From the NCBI RefSeq assembly GCF_002778285.1, contig NZ_NESM01000001.1, positions 1,634,501 to 1,698,500 of the forward strand: a stretch of DNA of 64,000 bases. Reading direction: 5' to 3'. The translations under genes were made by a program, and so were the position numbers. The notes under the pieces were generated by a model. The model saw only the letters and a program-made list of their open reading frames with translations, had not been told where the DNA came from and searched no databases. Source of the DNA: Limnohabitans sp. 15K. GTDB taxonomy: Bacteria > Pseudomonadota > Gammaproteobacteria > Burkholderiales > Burkholderiaceae_C. Below are positions 23,903 through 34,077 of this stretch, one piece after another. Within the stretch, counting starts at the first letter, position 1, and every line of letters starts with the position of its first letter.

Positions 23903-26647
23903 TCATTGCATGACGGTTTGCCAGACCGCCAACACAGCGTCGCGCTCGACCGCCAATTGCGCCACGGGCACATCGGTGGGCTCCTCATTCAGACGGGCAT
24001 GGTGTTGCACACGGCGCATTTCTCGGTAAGCGTTGGCTGCGGCCTGGCCCATGCCGCCGGGCAGCAAGCCCGCAGCTTGTGCCCGCTGAAGCAAAGCAAT
24101 GTTGCCCACGTTGTCGGCCAGCTCGGGGTGGGCGGCGGTGTGCAGCAACACCAAATACTGCACGGCAAATTCGGCATCCACCATGGCACCCGGGCTGTGC
24201 TTCACATCAAACCGATCAGCCTTGACCGGATGACCTTGGCGCACACGCTCGCGCATGGCGACAATTTCGGCCTTCAGGCTCTCGGCATCTCGTGGGGCAC
24301 TGATGACGGCCTTGCGCACCGCATCAAACCGTGCTGCCAAACTGGGCAGGCCCATGACAAAGCGGGCACGGGTCATGGCTTGGTGTTCCCAAGTCCAAGC
24401 GGTGTTGCTGCCGCGTTGCTGCTGGTAGTCGGCATAAGCCTCAAACCGGATAACGAGCAGGCCTGAATTGCCGTTGGGCCTGAGTGCCGTGTCGATCTCG
24501 TACAAATCACCCTCTGCGGTTTTCACCGTCATCCAGTTGATCATCTTGCGGACATAGTTGGCATAAATTTCTTGGGCGCGCTCATCTTCGTCTTCGTACA
24601 CGAACACGATGTCCAAGTCACTGCCGTAGCCCAGCTCTTTGCCCCCCAGCTTGCCGTAAGCAATGATGGCAATGGCCGGCTCTTCGCGGTGGCGATTTTT
24701 CAAGCGGCTCCAGCACCAGCGGGCCGTGATGCGCAACACGGCATCGGCCAAGGCGCTGAGGTCGTCGGCCACTTGCTCCACGCTGAGCACGCCTTCCACG
24801 TCACGAGCAAGCGTGCGGAACTGCTCGGCATGGTGGGCACGGCGCAACAAGTTGAGCAAGCTTTCTTCGTCGTCTTCTCCGGTTCTTTGCAGCGCCACCA
24901 AGCGGGCCTGCAACTCGCTTTCAAACTCAGCGGCATCAAAACGGCTGTCAAACAAATTGCCGCCAGCCAGCTCGTCAATGACACCCGGGTGTTGCAGCAA
25001 ATACCGTGCAGGCCATTTGGCCGCACCCAGCAGGCGCAACAAACGTTCATGCACCGAAGGACGCTCCAACATCAGCGCCAAGTAACTTTCACGGCGCAAG
25101 AGTGGCTCGATCCAGTCAACCATGCGCAACACGGCCTCTTCGCTCACGCGCCCAGCGTCCAGCCACTGGGCCGTACGCTGCAACAAGCGCATGAGTCGGC
25201 CGCGCGCGTCGTCGCGCATCCCTTGAACACGCGGGTTGTCGGCCCACTGCGTCAGACGCGCGCGAACCGCGCCACTGAAATCGAGGACAACGGCATCCAA
25301 TTCGGCATGCTCGCGGGTGTTTTTACCGTTCTTGCCGTTGCAGGTTTTGCAATCGCGGTCGCCGCCCAGCAAGGTGTCGAACTCTTGGGCCACCACTTCG
25401 CGGTGCGCATCCAGGTCCACCAAAAATGCACCCGTGTCGGTGTAAGCCAATGTCTGTGCGATCCAGGCCAAATCGTCGTCGCGGGTCGGCAGCACATGGG
25501 TTTGCTGGTCGTCCAGGTACTGAATGCGGTGCTCCACTTGCCTCAAAAACACATAGGCGGCGGCAAGCGCATCGGCAGTGGCCTGAGGCATGAGGCCAGC
25601 TTTGGCCACACGTTGCAGAGCATCCAGCGTAGGGCGGGTGCGCAGTTCAGGGAACTGCCCGCCGCGCACCACCTGCAAAAGCTGCACCGTGAATTCGATC
25701 TCTCGGATACCGCCGCGAGACAGCTTCACATCGTTGGCGCGTTCGGGGTGGCCCGCGCTGCGTTTGGCGGCATGTTCACGGATTTGCTGGTGCAGCGTGC
25801 GCAAAGACTCGAACACGTTGTAGTCAAGGTAACGGCGGAACACAAAAGGCAGCACCACGGCACGCAGCGCCTGGGCCGAGCCATTGGCCACCGCACTGCG
25901 GGGCGCGACCACACGGCTTTTCATCCAAGCAAAGCGCTCCCACTCACGGCCTTGCACCAGCAAATACTCTTCCAGCGCACCGAGCGACACCACGCTGGGG
26001 CCCGAATTGCCATTGGGTCGCAGGGCCAGGTCCACACGGAACACAAAGCCGTGTTCGGTGGTGTCGCCAATCAGGGCGTACATGCGCTTGACGGCGCGGG
26101 TGAAGTACTCCTGGCACGACACCTTGTTGCGGTCTTCGCTGTTGCCCAAACTTTGGCCATCTTCGTCGTACACGTAAATCAAGTCGATGTCACTCGACAC
26201 GTTCAGCTCTCGGGCCCCAAGCTTGCCCATGCCGATGACCCACATCTCGGCGCGTTGGCCGTCAGGTTTGGTGGGTGCGCCGTGCAAGCCATCCAAATCG
26301 GCCATGACTTGCCGCCAAGCGATGTCCAGTGTCACTTCGGCCAACCAGGTCATGCCATGGGTCACCACCTCCAGGCTCGCCTGCCCACGGCAGTCCAGCT
26401 GGGCCAAGCGCTCCAGGGTCAGTTGGCGCAGCACACGCAAAGCCGCGCTGATGTCAATACCCGTCGCCCGCAAGGCGGCAAATGCCGTTTCTAAGCCATC
26501 GCGGGTAGGCGGGCCGGGGGGCAACAAAGGCAAGACATCCGCATAACGGCGGTGCAAACGCTGCAAAAATCGTGAATACATCGGCAAATCGTCAGGACTG
26601 ACATCATTTGTAGCGGCGGTCACGTCCATCGGCTGGCTGCGGGTCAT
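23903..26647 (-). CDS. glnE: Glutamine synthetase adenylyltransferase/deadenylylase (bifunctional)
   Basis: The 914-residue protein has two nucleotidyltransferase domains in tandem. The N-terminal deadenylylase carries LNVSSDIDLIYVYDEDG near residue 150, and the C-terminal adenylyltransferase carries GYGSDLDIVFVYEDEDE near residue 675. Each has the paired Asp metal ligands (SDIDL, SDLDI). RGGIREIEFTVQLLQ and PGAMVDAEFAVQYLV are the matching second motifs. GlnE adjusts glutamine synthetase by adding or removing AMP on a tyrosine, steered by PII. AGCAGGA precedes the ATG at 26647, and only 25 bp separate it from the divergent yhdP start. Confidence 0.96.
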   Translation of the reverse strand: MTRSQPMDVTAATNDVSPDDLPMYSRFLQRLHRRYADVLPLLPPGPPTRDGLETAFAALRATGIDISAALRVLRQLTLERLAQLDCRGQASLEVVTHGMTWLAEVTLDIAWRQVMADLDGLHGAPTKPDGQRAEMWVIGMGKLGARELNVSSDIDLIYVYDEDGQSLGNSEDRNKVSCQEYFTRAVKRMYALIGDTTEHGFVFRVDLALRPNGNSGPSVVSLGALEEYLLVQGREWERFAWMKSRVVAPRSAVANGSAQALRAVVLPFVFRRYLDYNVFESLRTLHQQIREHAAKRSAGHPERANDVKLSRGGIREIEFTVQLLQVVRGGQFPELRTRPTLDALQRVAKAGLMPQATADALAAAYVFLRQVEHRIQYLDDQQTHVLPTRDDDLAWIAQTLAYTDTGAFLVDLDAHREVVAQEFDTLLGGDRDCKTCNGKNGKNTREHAELDAVVLDFSGAVRARLTQWADNPRVQGMRDDARGRLMRLLQRTAQWLDAGRVSEEAVLRMVDWIEPLLRRESYLALMLERPSVHERLLRLLGAAKWPARYLLQHPGVIDELAGGNLFDSRFDAAEFESELQARLVALQRTGEDDEESLLNLLRRAHHAEQFRTLARDVEGVLSVEQVADDLSALADAVLRITARWCWSRLKNRHREEPAIAIIAYGKLGGKELGYGSDLDIVFVYEDEDERAQEIYANYVRKMINWMTVKTAEGDLYEIDTALRPNGNSGLLVIRFEAYADYQQQRGSNTAWTWEHQAMTRARFVMGLPSLAARFDAVRKAVISAPRDAESLKAEIVAMRERVRQGHPVKADRFDVKHSPGAMVDAEFAVQYLVLLHTAAHPELADNVGNIALLQRAQAAGLLPGGMGQAAANAYREMRRVQHHARLNEEPTDVPVAQLAVERDAVLAVWQTVMQ

Positions 26648-26672
26648 AATTCCTGCTGACTTTCTGATTCAA

Positions 26673-29600
26673 ATGCTTGCACCCTCTTTGCCACTTTTCC
26701 ATCGCCTGATCCATGTGCTGTCGCTCGCTGTGCGGCTCGTCGCATGGGCCTTGTTGTGCGTAGGTCTTGTGCTGGGCATGGGCTGGGCAACCCTGCATTT
26801 TTGGATTGTGCCGCGAATCGGCGACCACCGCCCAGCGCTGGAACGCTTGGCCCAACAAACCCTCGGGGTTCCGGTGCGCATTGGCCAAATCTCGGCCGAA
26901 TCGACCGGTTGGGCGCCCTCGTTTGAATTGCGCGACATCGCTTTGCTCGACCCCGAAGGGCGCACCGCTTTGCATCTGCCCAAAGTGGGGATCGCCATCA
27001 GTGTGCGCTCGGTCTTGGGTTTGAAACTGGAACAACTCGTGCTGGATGCACCAGAGCTGGACATTCGGCTCATGGCCAATGGCCACTGGCGAGTCGCAGG
27101 ACTCGAATGGACACAGAGCACGGGCGCTGACAACGCTGTTGCAGATTGGTTGTTCGCGCAACGCGAAGTGATTGTGCGTGGCGGCACCCTGCACTGGACC
27201 CGTGAAAGCACACCATCTGCCCCAACGTCTTCTCCGCCCCAAACCTTGTCGCTGAGCGATGTGGATGTGGTGCTGCGCAACTCGGCGAGGCACCACGATG
27301 TGCGCGTGGACGCCACACCCCCCACCGAATGGGGACAGCGTTTTGTCAGCATGGGGCGTTTCAAGCGCAACCTGTTGTCACTGCATCCGGGTCGGTGGTC
27401 AGACTGGACAGGGCAGGTTTACGCCGATCTCCCGAACATCGACTTGGCGCAATTGAGCCCGCACTTGCCTGCGAACGTTCAGATGGCCTCTGGCCAAGGC
27501 AGCCTGCGTGTGTGGAGCGATGTGACCCAAGGGCAATGGGCGGGCGGTCTGGCCGATGTGAACCTCACCGGACTGCAAGCGGCATGGGCCGCCGACAAAC
27601 CCCCATTGAGTTTTGAGCGTTTGTCTGGCCGTTTGGGGGCCAAGGTCAATCCATTGGGGTTTGAATTCTCGACCCAGCAGCTGGCCTTTGTCAGCGATCA
27701 AGGCTTGGCTTGGCCTGGCGGCAACGTGTCTCTGGCCTTCACCCGCCCTCAAGGCAAAACCCCCGCACGAGGCCAACTGCAAGCCGATCAGCTCGACCTC
27801 TTGGCCATGCGCAACATGGCCTTGCGCATGCCTTTGCCAGAAGTTTGGCGGCAGCTCTTAGAACAGCAAACCGTCAGTGGGCAAGTCGATGCGCTGCAAT
27901 GGCGCTGGCAAGGTGACTGGGAAAAGCCCCTGACTTACGAGGCCCAAATTGCACTGCAAAAACTGACCCTTCCACCGTCAGAAGGCGCGTCCACACATCC
28001 GGCCCACAGATGGCCAGGCGTCAAAGAAGCACACGTCAAAGTCAACCTGAACCAGGACCGCGGCCGGATCGACGTGGACATGAGGGCGGATGGTGCCGTG
28101 TTTTTGCCGGGCGTGTTGGACGAAGCCGAGGTCCGTGTGCAGACCTTGCACGCGCATGCCCTGGTCAAACACGAGGCCGGGAAGTGGCATGTGCCTGAGT
28201 GGAAACTCCAATTGAGCAACACCGACTTGCAAGGCGAATGGCAAGGTCAATGGCATCCCTCCGCCACGGGCGAAGGGCCTGGCAAATTGGAACTGCAAGG
28301 CAAAATCAAGCAGGTCGACGCAGTACGCGCTCACCGCTACTTGCCTGTGAGTTTGCCCAAAGACGTGCGCCAATATGTGCGCGACGCGGTGCGCAAAGGG
28401 GTTTACTCGGATGTGCAAATCAAGGTCAAAGGTGATTTGGCCAAACTGCCTTTCGCCAACCCCAAAGACGGCGAGTTTCGTTTTGCTGGGCGCATTCAAG
28501 ATGTGGAGCTGGATTACTGGCCAGCGGCCTTGCTGCCGCCTCAAAGCCTGCCATGGCCTGTTTTGCACAAGCTGACGGGCCAACTGGTCTTTGACCGTTT
28601 GGGCATGAAGCTGAGCAAGGCCTCGGCACGGCTGGATGACGCACGAACCGGCCTGCAGTTGAACGACGGTGAAGTCGACATACCCGACATGGTCAATGGG
28701 GCGGTACTGAGCGTTGTCGCTGAAAACAAAGGCCCCGCCAACCAAGTGCTGAGCCTGGTGCAAAAGTCACCCTTGGATGCCTTGCTGTCTGGCGCATTGC
28801 GCCAAACACAAGCCACAGGCACCCTGCAAACCCGTTTCAAGTTGACCGTGCCCTTGCTCACGCCCAACAACACCAAAGTCCAAGGCACCGTGGCACTGAC
28901 CGGGAACGACGTGCGCATGACACCCGATGTGCCTTTGCTGGAAAAACTCCAGGGCAATGTGCAATTCACCGAAGCGGGCTTCAGCCTGAACGGCACCCAA
29001 GCGCGCATGCTGGGTGGAACGGTGCGCATCGAGGGCGGTATGCGGCCAACGCCAGGCAGCAACGACATCGCTCTGCAATTGCGTGCCCAAGGCCAAGTGA
29101 CGGCCGAAGGACTGCGACAGGCCAAAGAAATTGCACCGCTCAATGGGTGGGCCAAACAAACGAGTGGTGGCACCTCTTACACCGCACAACTGGGCTGGCG
29201 ACAGGGACAGCCAGAGTTCACGCTGCAAACACAGCTCGATGGCTTGGCCCTGAGCTTGCCTGCCCCTATGGGCAAATCTGCCGCAACCAGCACGCCACTG
29301 TCCTTTCGCACACGCATATTGGGCGCAGGCGCGGGTCTGCGGGAGCAGCTTCAATTGGAATGGGGCAGCATCGCCTCGGCCCAGTACGTCAGGGATGTGT
29401 CGGGGCGAGAACCTGTGGTTTTGCGCGGCAGTTTGACCTTAGGTTTGCCAGCTTCTCAAGCCCCAGCCATGCCGGCTGCGGGTGTGAGCGCCACCGTGGC
29501 GCTTGACAACTTATCGCTGGACGATTGGCAAAACCTCTTGCCTCAAAACACGGGCACATCAGCCGGGCCATCTGCCTTAGCGGCCAACGCCTGGCAAGCC

Positions 29601-30737
29601 TATGCCCCCACACGCATCGGCCTGCAAGCCAACGCCATTCAAGCCGATGGCCGCACCTTGCACCAAGTGGTGGCAGGCGGCTTGCGCGAAGGGAACACTT
29701 GGCGCGTGAACATCGATGCGCGTGAACTCAACGGGCATGTGGTCTACAGCCAAGCTGTGGGCGATCAGCTGGGTCACCTGTACGCACGCTTGTCACGGCT
29801 GAACTTGCCGCCCTCTAGCGTGTCCGAAGTCGAAGGCCTGCTCGACACACCCCCTGTCAATTTGCCTGCGCTCGATATCGTCGTGGAACAACTGGAGTTG
29901 AGGGGCAAAAAACTCGGTCGTGTCGAGATCGAAGCCATCAACACCGAGCAACCCAAAATACGCACCAAAACAGGTGCCGAATGGCAACTGAGCAAACTCA
30001 ACATCACCTTGCCCGAGGCCAATTTGCGCAGCACCGGTCGTTGGACAAAGGCCAACGAAGGTGGCACACAACGCAAAACACAGATGAACTTCAAGCTGGA
30101 TGTCTCAGATGCTGGCGCCCTGCTGACCCGCTTAGGAACACCCAACGCTTTGCGCGGAGGCTCGGGACAAATGGAGGGCCTTGTGTCATGGCAAGGCTCG
30201 CCATTGGCGTTGCACTACCCCAGCATGTCAGGGCAGTTCGGCATCTCCATGGGGCGTGGCCAATTTCTCAAAGCCGATGCAGGTGTAGCCAAGTTGCTGG
30301 GTGTCTTGAGTCTGCAGGCGCTGCCACGTCGCTTGTTGCTGGATTTTCGGGATGTCTTCTACGACGGTTTTGCATTCGACTCGGTGCGCGGAGATGTCAC
30401 GATCGTCCAGGGAATTGCACAGACGCGGAACTTGCAAATCAAAGGCGTCAATGCACTCGTGCAACTCGACGGATCGGCCGATATTGCTCAGGAAACCCAA
30501 AAATTGAGGGCCGTGATCTTGCCGTCTCTGGATGCCGGCACGGCCTCATTGGTCGCAGGCATTGCAGTCAACCCCGTGGTGGGGCTGACGGCCTTTTTGG
30601 CGCAGTTGTTTTTGCAAAAGCCTTTGATCAAAGTCAACACCCAAGAATTCCTGATCGATGGCAGCTGGGCTGAGCCCCGGGTGACCAAAGTCAACAGCGA
30701 TGCGAAAGCATCTCCTGCCGTCAACACAACGCCTTGA
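26673..30737 (+). CDS. yhdP: YhdP family AsmA-like envelope protein
   Basis: The 1354-residue protein has one N-terminal membrane helix (VAWALLCVGLVLGMGWATLHF) followed by the YhdP/DUF3971 start VPRIGDHRPALERLAQQTLGVPVRIGQI. The rest is a very long repetitive beta structure, expected to form a periplasm-spanning groove. The C-terminal part (FRDVFYDGFAFDSVRGDVTI, PVVGLTAFLAQLFLQKPL) is the conserved AsmA-type C-terminus. Family knowledge: YhdP, TamB and YdbH move phospholipids toward the outer membrane. It is slightly longer than E. coli YhdP. No strong ribosome site precedes the ATG. The kinase gene follows 5 bp after the stop. Confidence 0.92.
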   Translation: MLAPSLPLFHRLIHVLSLAVRLVAWALLCVGLVLGMGWATLHFWIVPRIGDHRPALERLAQQTLGVPVRIGQISAESTGWAPSFELRDIALLDPEGRTALHLPKVGIAISVRSVLGLKLEQLVLDAPELDIRLMANGHWRVAGLEWTQSTGADNAVADWLFAQREVIVRGGTLHWTRESTPSAPTSSPPQTLSLSDVDVVLRNSARHHDVRVDATPPTEWGQRFVSMGRFKRNLLSLHPGRWSDWTGQVYADLPNIDLAQLSPHLPANVQMASGQGSLRVWSDVTQGQWAGGLADVNLTGLQAAWAADKPPLSFERLSGRLGAKVNPLGFEFSTQQLAFVSDQGLAWPGGNVSLAFTRPQGKTPARGQLQADQLDLLAMRNMALRMPLPEVWRQLLEQQTVSGQVDALQWRWQGDWEKPLTYEAQIALQKLTLPPSEGASTHPAHRWPGVKEAHVKVNLNQDRGRIDVDMRADGAVFLPGVLDEAEVRVQTLHAHALVKHEAGKWHVPEWKLQLSNTDLQGEWQGQWHPSATGEGPGKLELQGKIKQVDAVRAHRYLPVSLPKDVRQYVRDAVRKGVYSDVQIKVKGDLAKLPFANPKDGEFRFAGRIQDVELDYWPAALLPPQSLPWPVLHKLTGQLVFDRLGMKLSKASARLDDARTGLQLNDGEVDIPDMVNGAVLSVVAENKGPANQVLSLVQKSPLDALLSGALRQTQATGTLQTRFKLTVPLLTPNNTKVQGTVALTGNDVRMTPDVPLLEKLQGNVQFTEAGFSLNGTQARMLGGTVRIEGGMRPTPGSNDIALQLRAQGQVTAEGLRQAKEIAPLNGWAKQTSGGTSYTAQLGWRQGQPEFTLQTQLDGLALSLPAPMGKSAATSTPLSFRTRILGAGAGLREQLQLEWGSIASAQYVRDVSGREPVVLRGSLTLGLPASQAPAMPAAGVSATVALDNLSLDDWQNLLPQNTGTSAGPSALAANAWQAYAPTRIGLQANAIQADGRTLHQVVAGGLREGNTWRVNIDARELNGHVVYSQAVGDQLGHLYARLSRLNLPPSSVSEVEGLLDTPPVNLPALDIVVEQLELRGKKLGRVEIEAINTEQPKIRTKTGAEWQLSKLNITLPEANLRSTGRWTKANEGGTQRKTQMNFKLDVSDAGALLTRLGTPNALRGGSGQMEGLVSWQGSPLALHYPSMSGQFGISMGRGQFLKADAGVAKLLGVLSLQALPRRLLLDFRDVFYDGFAFDSVRGDVTIVQGIAQTRNLQIKGVNALVQLDGSADIAQETQKLRAVILPSLDAGTASLVAGIAVNPVVGLTAFLAQLFLQKPLIKVNTQEFLIDGSWAEPRVTKVNSDAKASPAVNTTP

Positions 30738-30742
30738 CACGC

Positions 30743-32806
30743 ATGACACTGATTGGCGCAATTCGCCTGATGTCTGGCTGGCATCGGTTGATCAAGCAGG
30801 TTCGAAGCAAACTCGACGAATCTTTGCCTTGGGGTTCGGGTCGCCGTTCATTGTGGACTGCGTTGATTGGCCTGGTGTTGGCCGTTTTGGTGACACTGGT
30901 TTGGCTGGCCGGACGTTACGAAGCCAGCCAAGTGCAGGCTGAACTGGAACACGATACCGCCAACGCGGTCAGCGATTTGCGCGGCAGCCTGTCTCGGCAA
31001 GTGCAGGCCTTGCAGGCGCTGCAGTCCGAGCCGTTTGCACCCGCCGAATGGCAACCCAAAATATTGGAGCTGTTGCGTGACAACCGAGACTGGTTGCGCG
31101 TGGAGTGGCGCGACACATCATGGCAACTGCAAGCCTTTGCCGACTCGCCACTGCGGGGGCCCGTGTTTGAACGGATGGCACGCTCAGAGGTGCTGAACGA
31201 GGCGAATCAAGCTTGCCAGCGGGCCAAACGGCTGAACGGTCCCGCTTTCTCCAGCACGTATTTTTTGCCTCGAAGCGATGGTCTGGGCATTGAAGTGATG
31301 GAGTTGTGCCTGCCTGTGACGCAAACGGGTGAACTCATGGCTTACATGGTGGTGACTTACAGCCTGCAAGAATTGCTGACCGAGCGGCTGGGCCCCACAT
31401 TCGGGCGCAACAACGAGTTGTCTTTCGTAGAGCCAGACGGCACGCGACTGGCCATCGCGGGTACACAACGGGGCGAACAACGGGTCTTCACCAGCCAGCA
31501 ACTCGTGGATTTGCCAGGCAACACCTTGTTGCTGCGCATGGACGGTCGACGCGGAAAGCCCGATTTGTTTCCCAACGTGCTGACGGCCTTGGTCACCGGC
31601 ATGTCAATGGCGCTGATCACGGTCATGGTGTTGCTCACCAAAGATGCACGCAGGCGGCAAAAGGCCGAAAGCGATCTGGCCGAGGCCCTCGCCTTTCGCA
31701 AAGCGATGGAGGACTCGTTGGTCACCGGTCTTCGGGCCCGCGACCTGCAAGGCTGCATCACCTATGTCAATCCGGCGTTTTGCCAAATGGTGGGGTGGGA
31801 GGCGGAGGCGCTGATCGGCAAAAACGCCCCCATGCCCTATTGGCCGCCCGAGATGGTGGACGAATACCAGCAACGCCAAGCGATTCGCATGGCCGGCAAC
31901 GTGCCTCCTCGAGAAGGTTTTGAGTCGGTGTTCATGCGGCAAGACGGCGAGCGCTTCCCGGTGCTGATCATCGAAGCCCCGCTGATCAGCGTTCAAGGCG
32001 AACAAACGGGTTGGATGGGTGCGGTGATCGACATCAGCGAACAGCGCCGCATCGAAGAACTCTCGCGCGCCAGCCAAGAACGGCTTCAAGCCACCGCCCG
32101 CTTGGCCACGGTGGGCGAGATGGCCTCATTGCTCAGCCATGAACTGAACCAACCTTTGGCTGCCATTGCCAGTTACGCCAATGGCTCACTCAACCTGCTG
32201 CAAGACCCTCAAGCCGTGCCGCAAACGCTGGACGATGTCCACATGGCCTTGCGGCGCATTGCCGAACAGGCTGAAAGGGCCGGACGCGTCATCAACAGCG
32301 TGCACGACTTTGTGCGCAGGCGCGACCAAAGCCGAGAACCTGTACAACCCCAAGCCCTGCTGGACGCCGTCGCGCCGCTGATGAACCTGCAAGCACGCAA
32401 GTTGCAAGTGCGTGTGCACATGCGGGTCGCGGCCGGTTTGCCTCCCGTCTGGTGTGACCGCACCATGGTCGAGCAGGTATTGCTCAATCTGGCGCGCAAC
32501 GGCATGCAAGCCATGGATGTGCCGCAGTGCCGCGACCGGGTGTTGGTGCTGCAAGTCCAACGTGCAGGGCCACATGCCGAAGATGCCGGCGTTGAATTCA
32601 CGGTGACCGACCTGGGCGAAGGCATTGGGCCCGAGGTGGCTGCGCAGTTGTTCAACCCCTTCTTCACCACCAAAGCAGAAGGCATGGGGCTGGGCCTGAG
32701 CCTTTGCCGCACCGTGATCGAACAACACGGCGGTCAACTGGAGTTTGAAGCCCAAACCCCCAAAGGCACAGTGTTTCGTTTCACCCTGCCTGTGGCCACC
32801 GCCTAA
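30743..32806 (+). CDS. Membrane sensor histidine kinase with PAS domain (FixL/DctB-like)
   Basis: An in-frame TTG at 30734 exists, but the ATG at 30743 is preferred (687 residues). The first helix at about residues 36-57 (LWTALIGLVLAVLVTLVWLAG) is followed by a roughly 230-residue sensory region and a second helix (VLTALVTGMSMALITVMVLLT). Then comes a PAS domain (LQGCITYVNPAFCQMVGW... GWMGAVIDISEQRR). The HisKA box with phospho-acceptor His466 is LLSHELNQPLAAIASYANG, the HELNQPL form of FixL/DctB kinases. The ATPase domain has NLARNGMQAM, FTVTDLGEGIGP and MGLGLSLCRT. The signal is unknown. It pairs with the next gene. Confidence 0.92.
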   Translation: MTLIGAIRLMSGWHRLIKQVRSKLDESLPWGSGRRSLWTALIGLVLAVLVTLVWLAGRYEASQVQAELEHDTANAVSDLRGSLSRQVQALQALQSEPFAPAEWQPKILELLRDNRDWLRVEWRDTSWQLQAFADSPLRGPVFERMARSEVLNEANQACQRAKRLNGPAFSSTYFLPRSDGLGIEVMELCLPVTQTGELMAYMVVTYSLQELLTERLGPTFGRNNELSFVEPDGTRLAIAGTQRGEQRVFTSQQLVDLPGNTLLLRMDGRRGKPDLFPNVLTALVTGMSMALITVMVLLTKDARRRQKAESDLAEALAFRKAMEDSLVTGLRARDLQGCITYVNPAFCQMVGWEAEALIGKNAPMPYWPPEMVDEYQQRQAIRMAGNVPPREGFESVFMRQDGERFPVLIIEAPLISVQGEQTGWMGAVIDISEQRRIEELSRASQERLQATARLATVGEMASLLSHELNQPLAAIASYANGSLNLLQDPQAVPQTLDDVHMALRRIAEQAERAGRVINSVHDFVRRRDQSREPVQPQALLDAVAPLMNLQARKLQVRVHMRVAAGLPPVWCDRTMVEQVLLNLARNGMQAMDVPQCRDRVLVLQVQRAGPHAEDAGVEFTVTDLGEGIGPEVAAQLFNPFFTTKAEGMGLGLSLCRTVIEQHGGQLEFEAQTPKGTVFRFTLPVATA

Positions 32807-32815
32807 AATTGCGCC

Positions 32816-33496
32816 ATGCAACTCCCTTTTGACAGCACGGTCTACATCGTGGACGACGACATCGGCGTGCGCGAAGGCATGGCTTGGTTGCTGCGCACGC
32901 GGCGCTTGTTGAGCGAGTCTTATGACAGCGCAGAAGCCTTCTGGGACATGCTGCAAACCACCTTGCCGGGTGAGTCGCCTGCCGGCACGGCTTTACCGCC
33001 CCCCCTCAGCATGGCACTGCCCAAACAAGCCGGCTGCATTTTGCTGGATGTGCGCATGCCCGGCATGAGTGGGCTGGCCTTGTTTGAACACCTGCAAACC
33101 AGCGGCATCTCGCAAGCCTGGCCCGTGATTTTTTTGACAGGGCATGCCGACGTTCCCACTGCGGTGGACAGCGTCAAACGCGGGGCGTTTGATTTTTGTG
33201 AAAAACCCTTTTCAGACAACGCCCTGGTTGACCGGATCGAACAGGCCTTGCTGCTGTCTCAAGAACGCCTGAAGGCCCGCACGCAACAAGCGTTTTTGCA
33301 ATCGCGCTTGAGCGAGCTGACCGAACGCGAACACGATGTGATGCGCCTGGTGGTCGAGGGTTTGCCCAACAAACTGATCGCCGACCAGCTCGACATCAGT
33401 GTGCGCACCGTTGAGGTTCACCGCTCACGCGTGTTTGACAAAATGGAAGTGAAATCGGCTGTTGAATTGGCCAATTTGATGCGGGCCTTGACATGA
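32816..33496 (+). CDS. FixJ/LuxR-type response regulator
   Basis: The 226-residue protein has a receiver domain with VYIVDDDIGVREGMAWLL (acidic pocket), phosphorylation site Asp78 in CILLDVRMPGMSG, FLTGHADVPTAV and the Lys in FCEKPFSD. The C-terminal LuxR helix-turn-helix is LTEREHDVMRLVVEGLPNKLIADQLDISVRTVEVHRSRV. An extra Pro-rich stretch of about 20 residues before Asp78 (TTLPGESPAGTALPPPLSM) is not found in standard receivers. It lies 9 bp after the kinase gene and is its evident partner; the targets are unknown. It overlaps the NlpC gene by 4 bp. Confidence 0.93.
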   Translation: MQLPFDSTVYIVDDDIGVREGMAWLLRTRRLLSESYDSAEAFWDMLQTTLPGESPAGTALPPPLSMALPKQAGCILLDVRMPGMSGLALFEHLQTSGISQAWPVIFLTGHADVPTAVDSVKRGAFDFCEKPFSDNALVDRIEQALLLSQERLKARTQQAFLQSRLSELTEREHDVMRLVVEGLPNKLIADQLDISVRTVEVHRSRVFDKMEVKSAVELANLMRALT

Positions 33497-34056
33497 AGTG
33501 GAGCACGGCGCGTTCACCACTTGGCCGCTTCAGCGCCTCAGCGAAGCTTGCTGGCGTGCTCTTGGCCTGGGCCTTGCTCATGTCTGGGTGCTCATCCGTC
33601 TCCAAACTGCGCGATGTCGCCCCGCCACCAACGTCCACATCTCCATCTTCACCCTCACCCATCGACACGGCTTACCACCCCAAGCGCAATGACTTGGCCT
33701 TGTTCGCCCTGTCCTTGCTCGATACGCCTTACAGCTGGGGCGGGCGTGGCCCGGCCACAGGCTTTGACTGCTCGGGTTTGGTGTCGCATGTGTACCGCGA
33801 AGCCGCTGGTTTGCCTGTGCGCGGCAGCTCGGCCGATCTGGGTAAAAAAACCCGACCGGTCGATCCCTCGCGCATCCAACCTGGCGACTTGTTGTTCTTC
33901 AACACCTTGGGCGCTCGCCATTCGCATGTGGGCATTTATGTGGGCGATGGCCGCTTTGTGCACGCCAGCAACCCCCGCACGGGCGTCAGGGTTGACCAAC
34001 TGAACAACCGCTATTACGCGCAACGCTTCGAAGGTGCGGGCACGTTGCTCGACTGA
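33493..34056 (+). CDS. NlpC/P60 family lipoprotein (peptidoglycan endopeptidase)
   Basis: The 187-residue protein has a signal peptide ending in the lipobox LLMSGC, so it is a lipoprotein. A Pro/Ser-rich linker ([14 protein letters not shown]) leads to the NlpC/P60 domain. The catalytic Cys is in GFDCSGLVSHVY, and the histidines are in RHSHVGIYVGDGRFVHAS. Such enzymes cut the gamma-D-Glu-diaminopimelate bond of cell-wall stem peptides. The start overlaps the response-regulator stop by 4 bp. With the lytic transglycosylase gene nearby it forms a small cell-wall pair. Confidence 0.92.
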   Translation: MKWSTARSPLGRFSASAKLAGVLLAWALLMSGCSSVSKLRDVAPPPTSTSPSSPSPIDTAYHPKRNDLALFALSLLDTPYSWGGRGPATGFDCSGLVSHVYREAAGLPVRGSSADLGKKTRPVDPSRIQPGDLLFFNTLGARHSHVGIYVGDGRFVHASNPRTGVRVDQLNNRYYAQRFEGAGTLLD

Positions 34057-34077
34057 AGTGAATCGTGGGTGTCACGA

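Noticed and set aside
24572..26494. A 640-codon plus-strand frame opposite glnE
   Set aside because: It is a shadow of glnE, without signal, domain or ribosome site.
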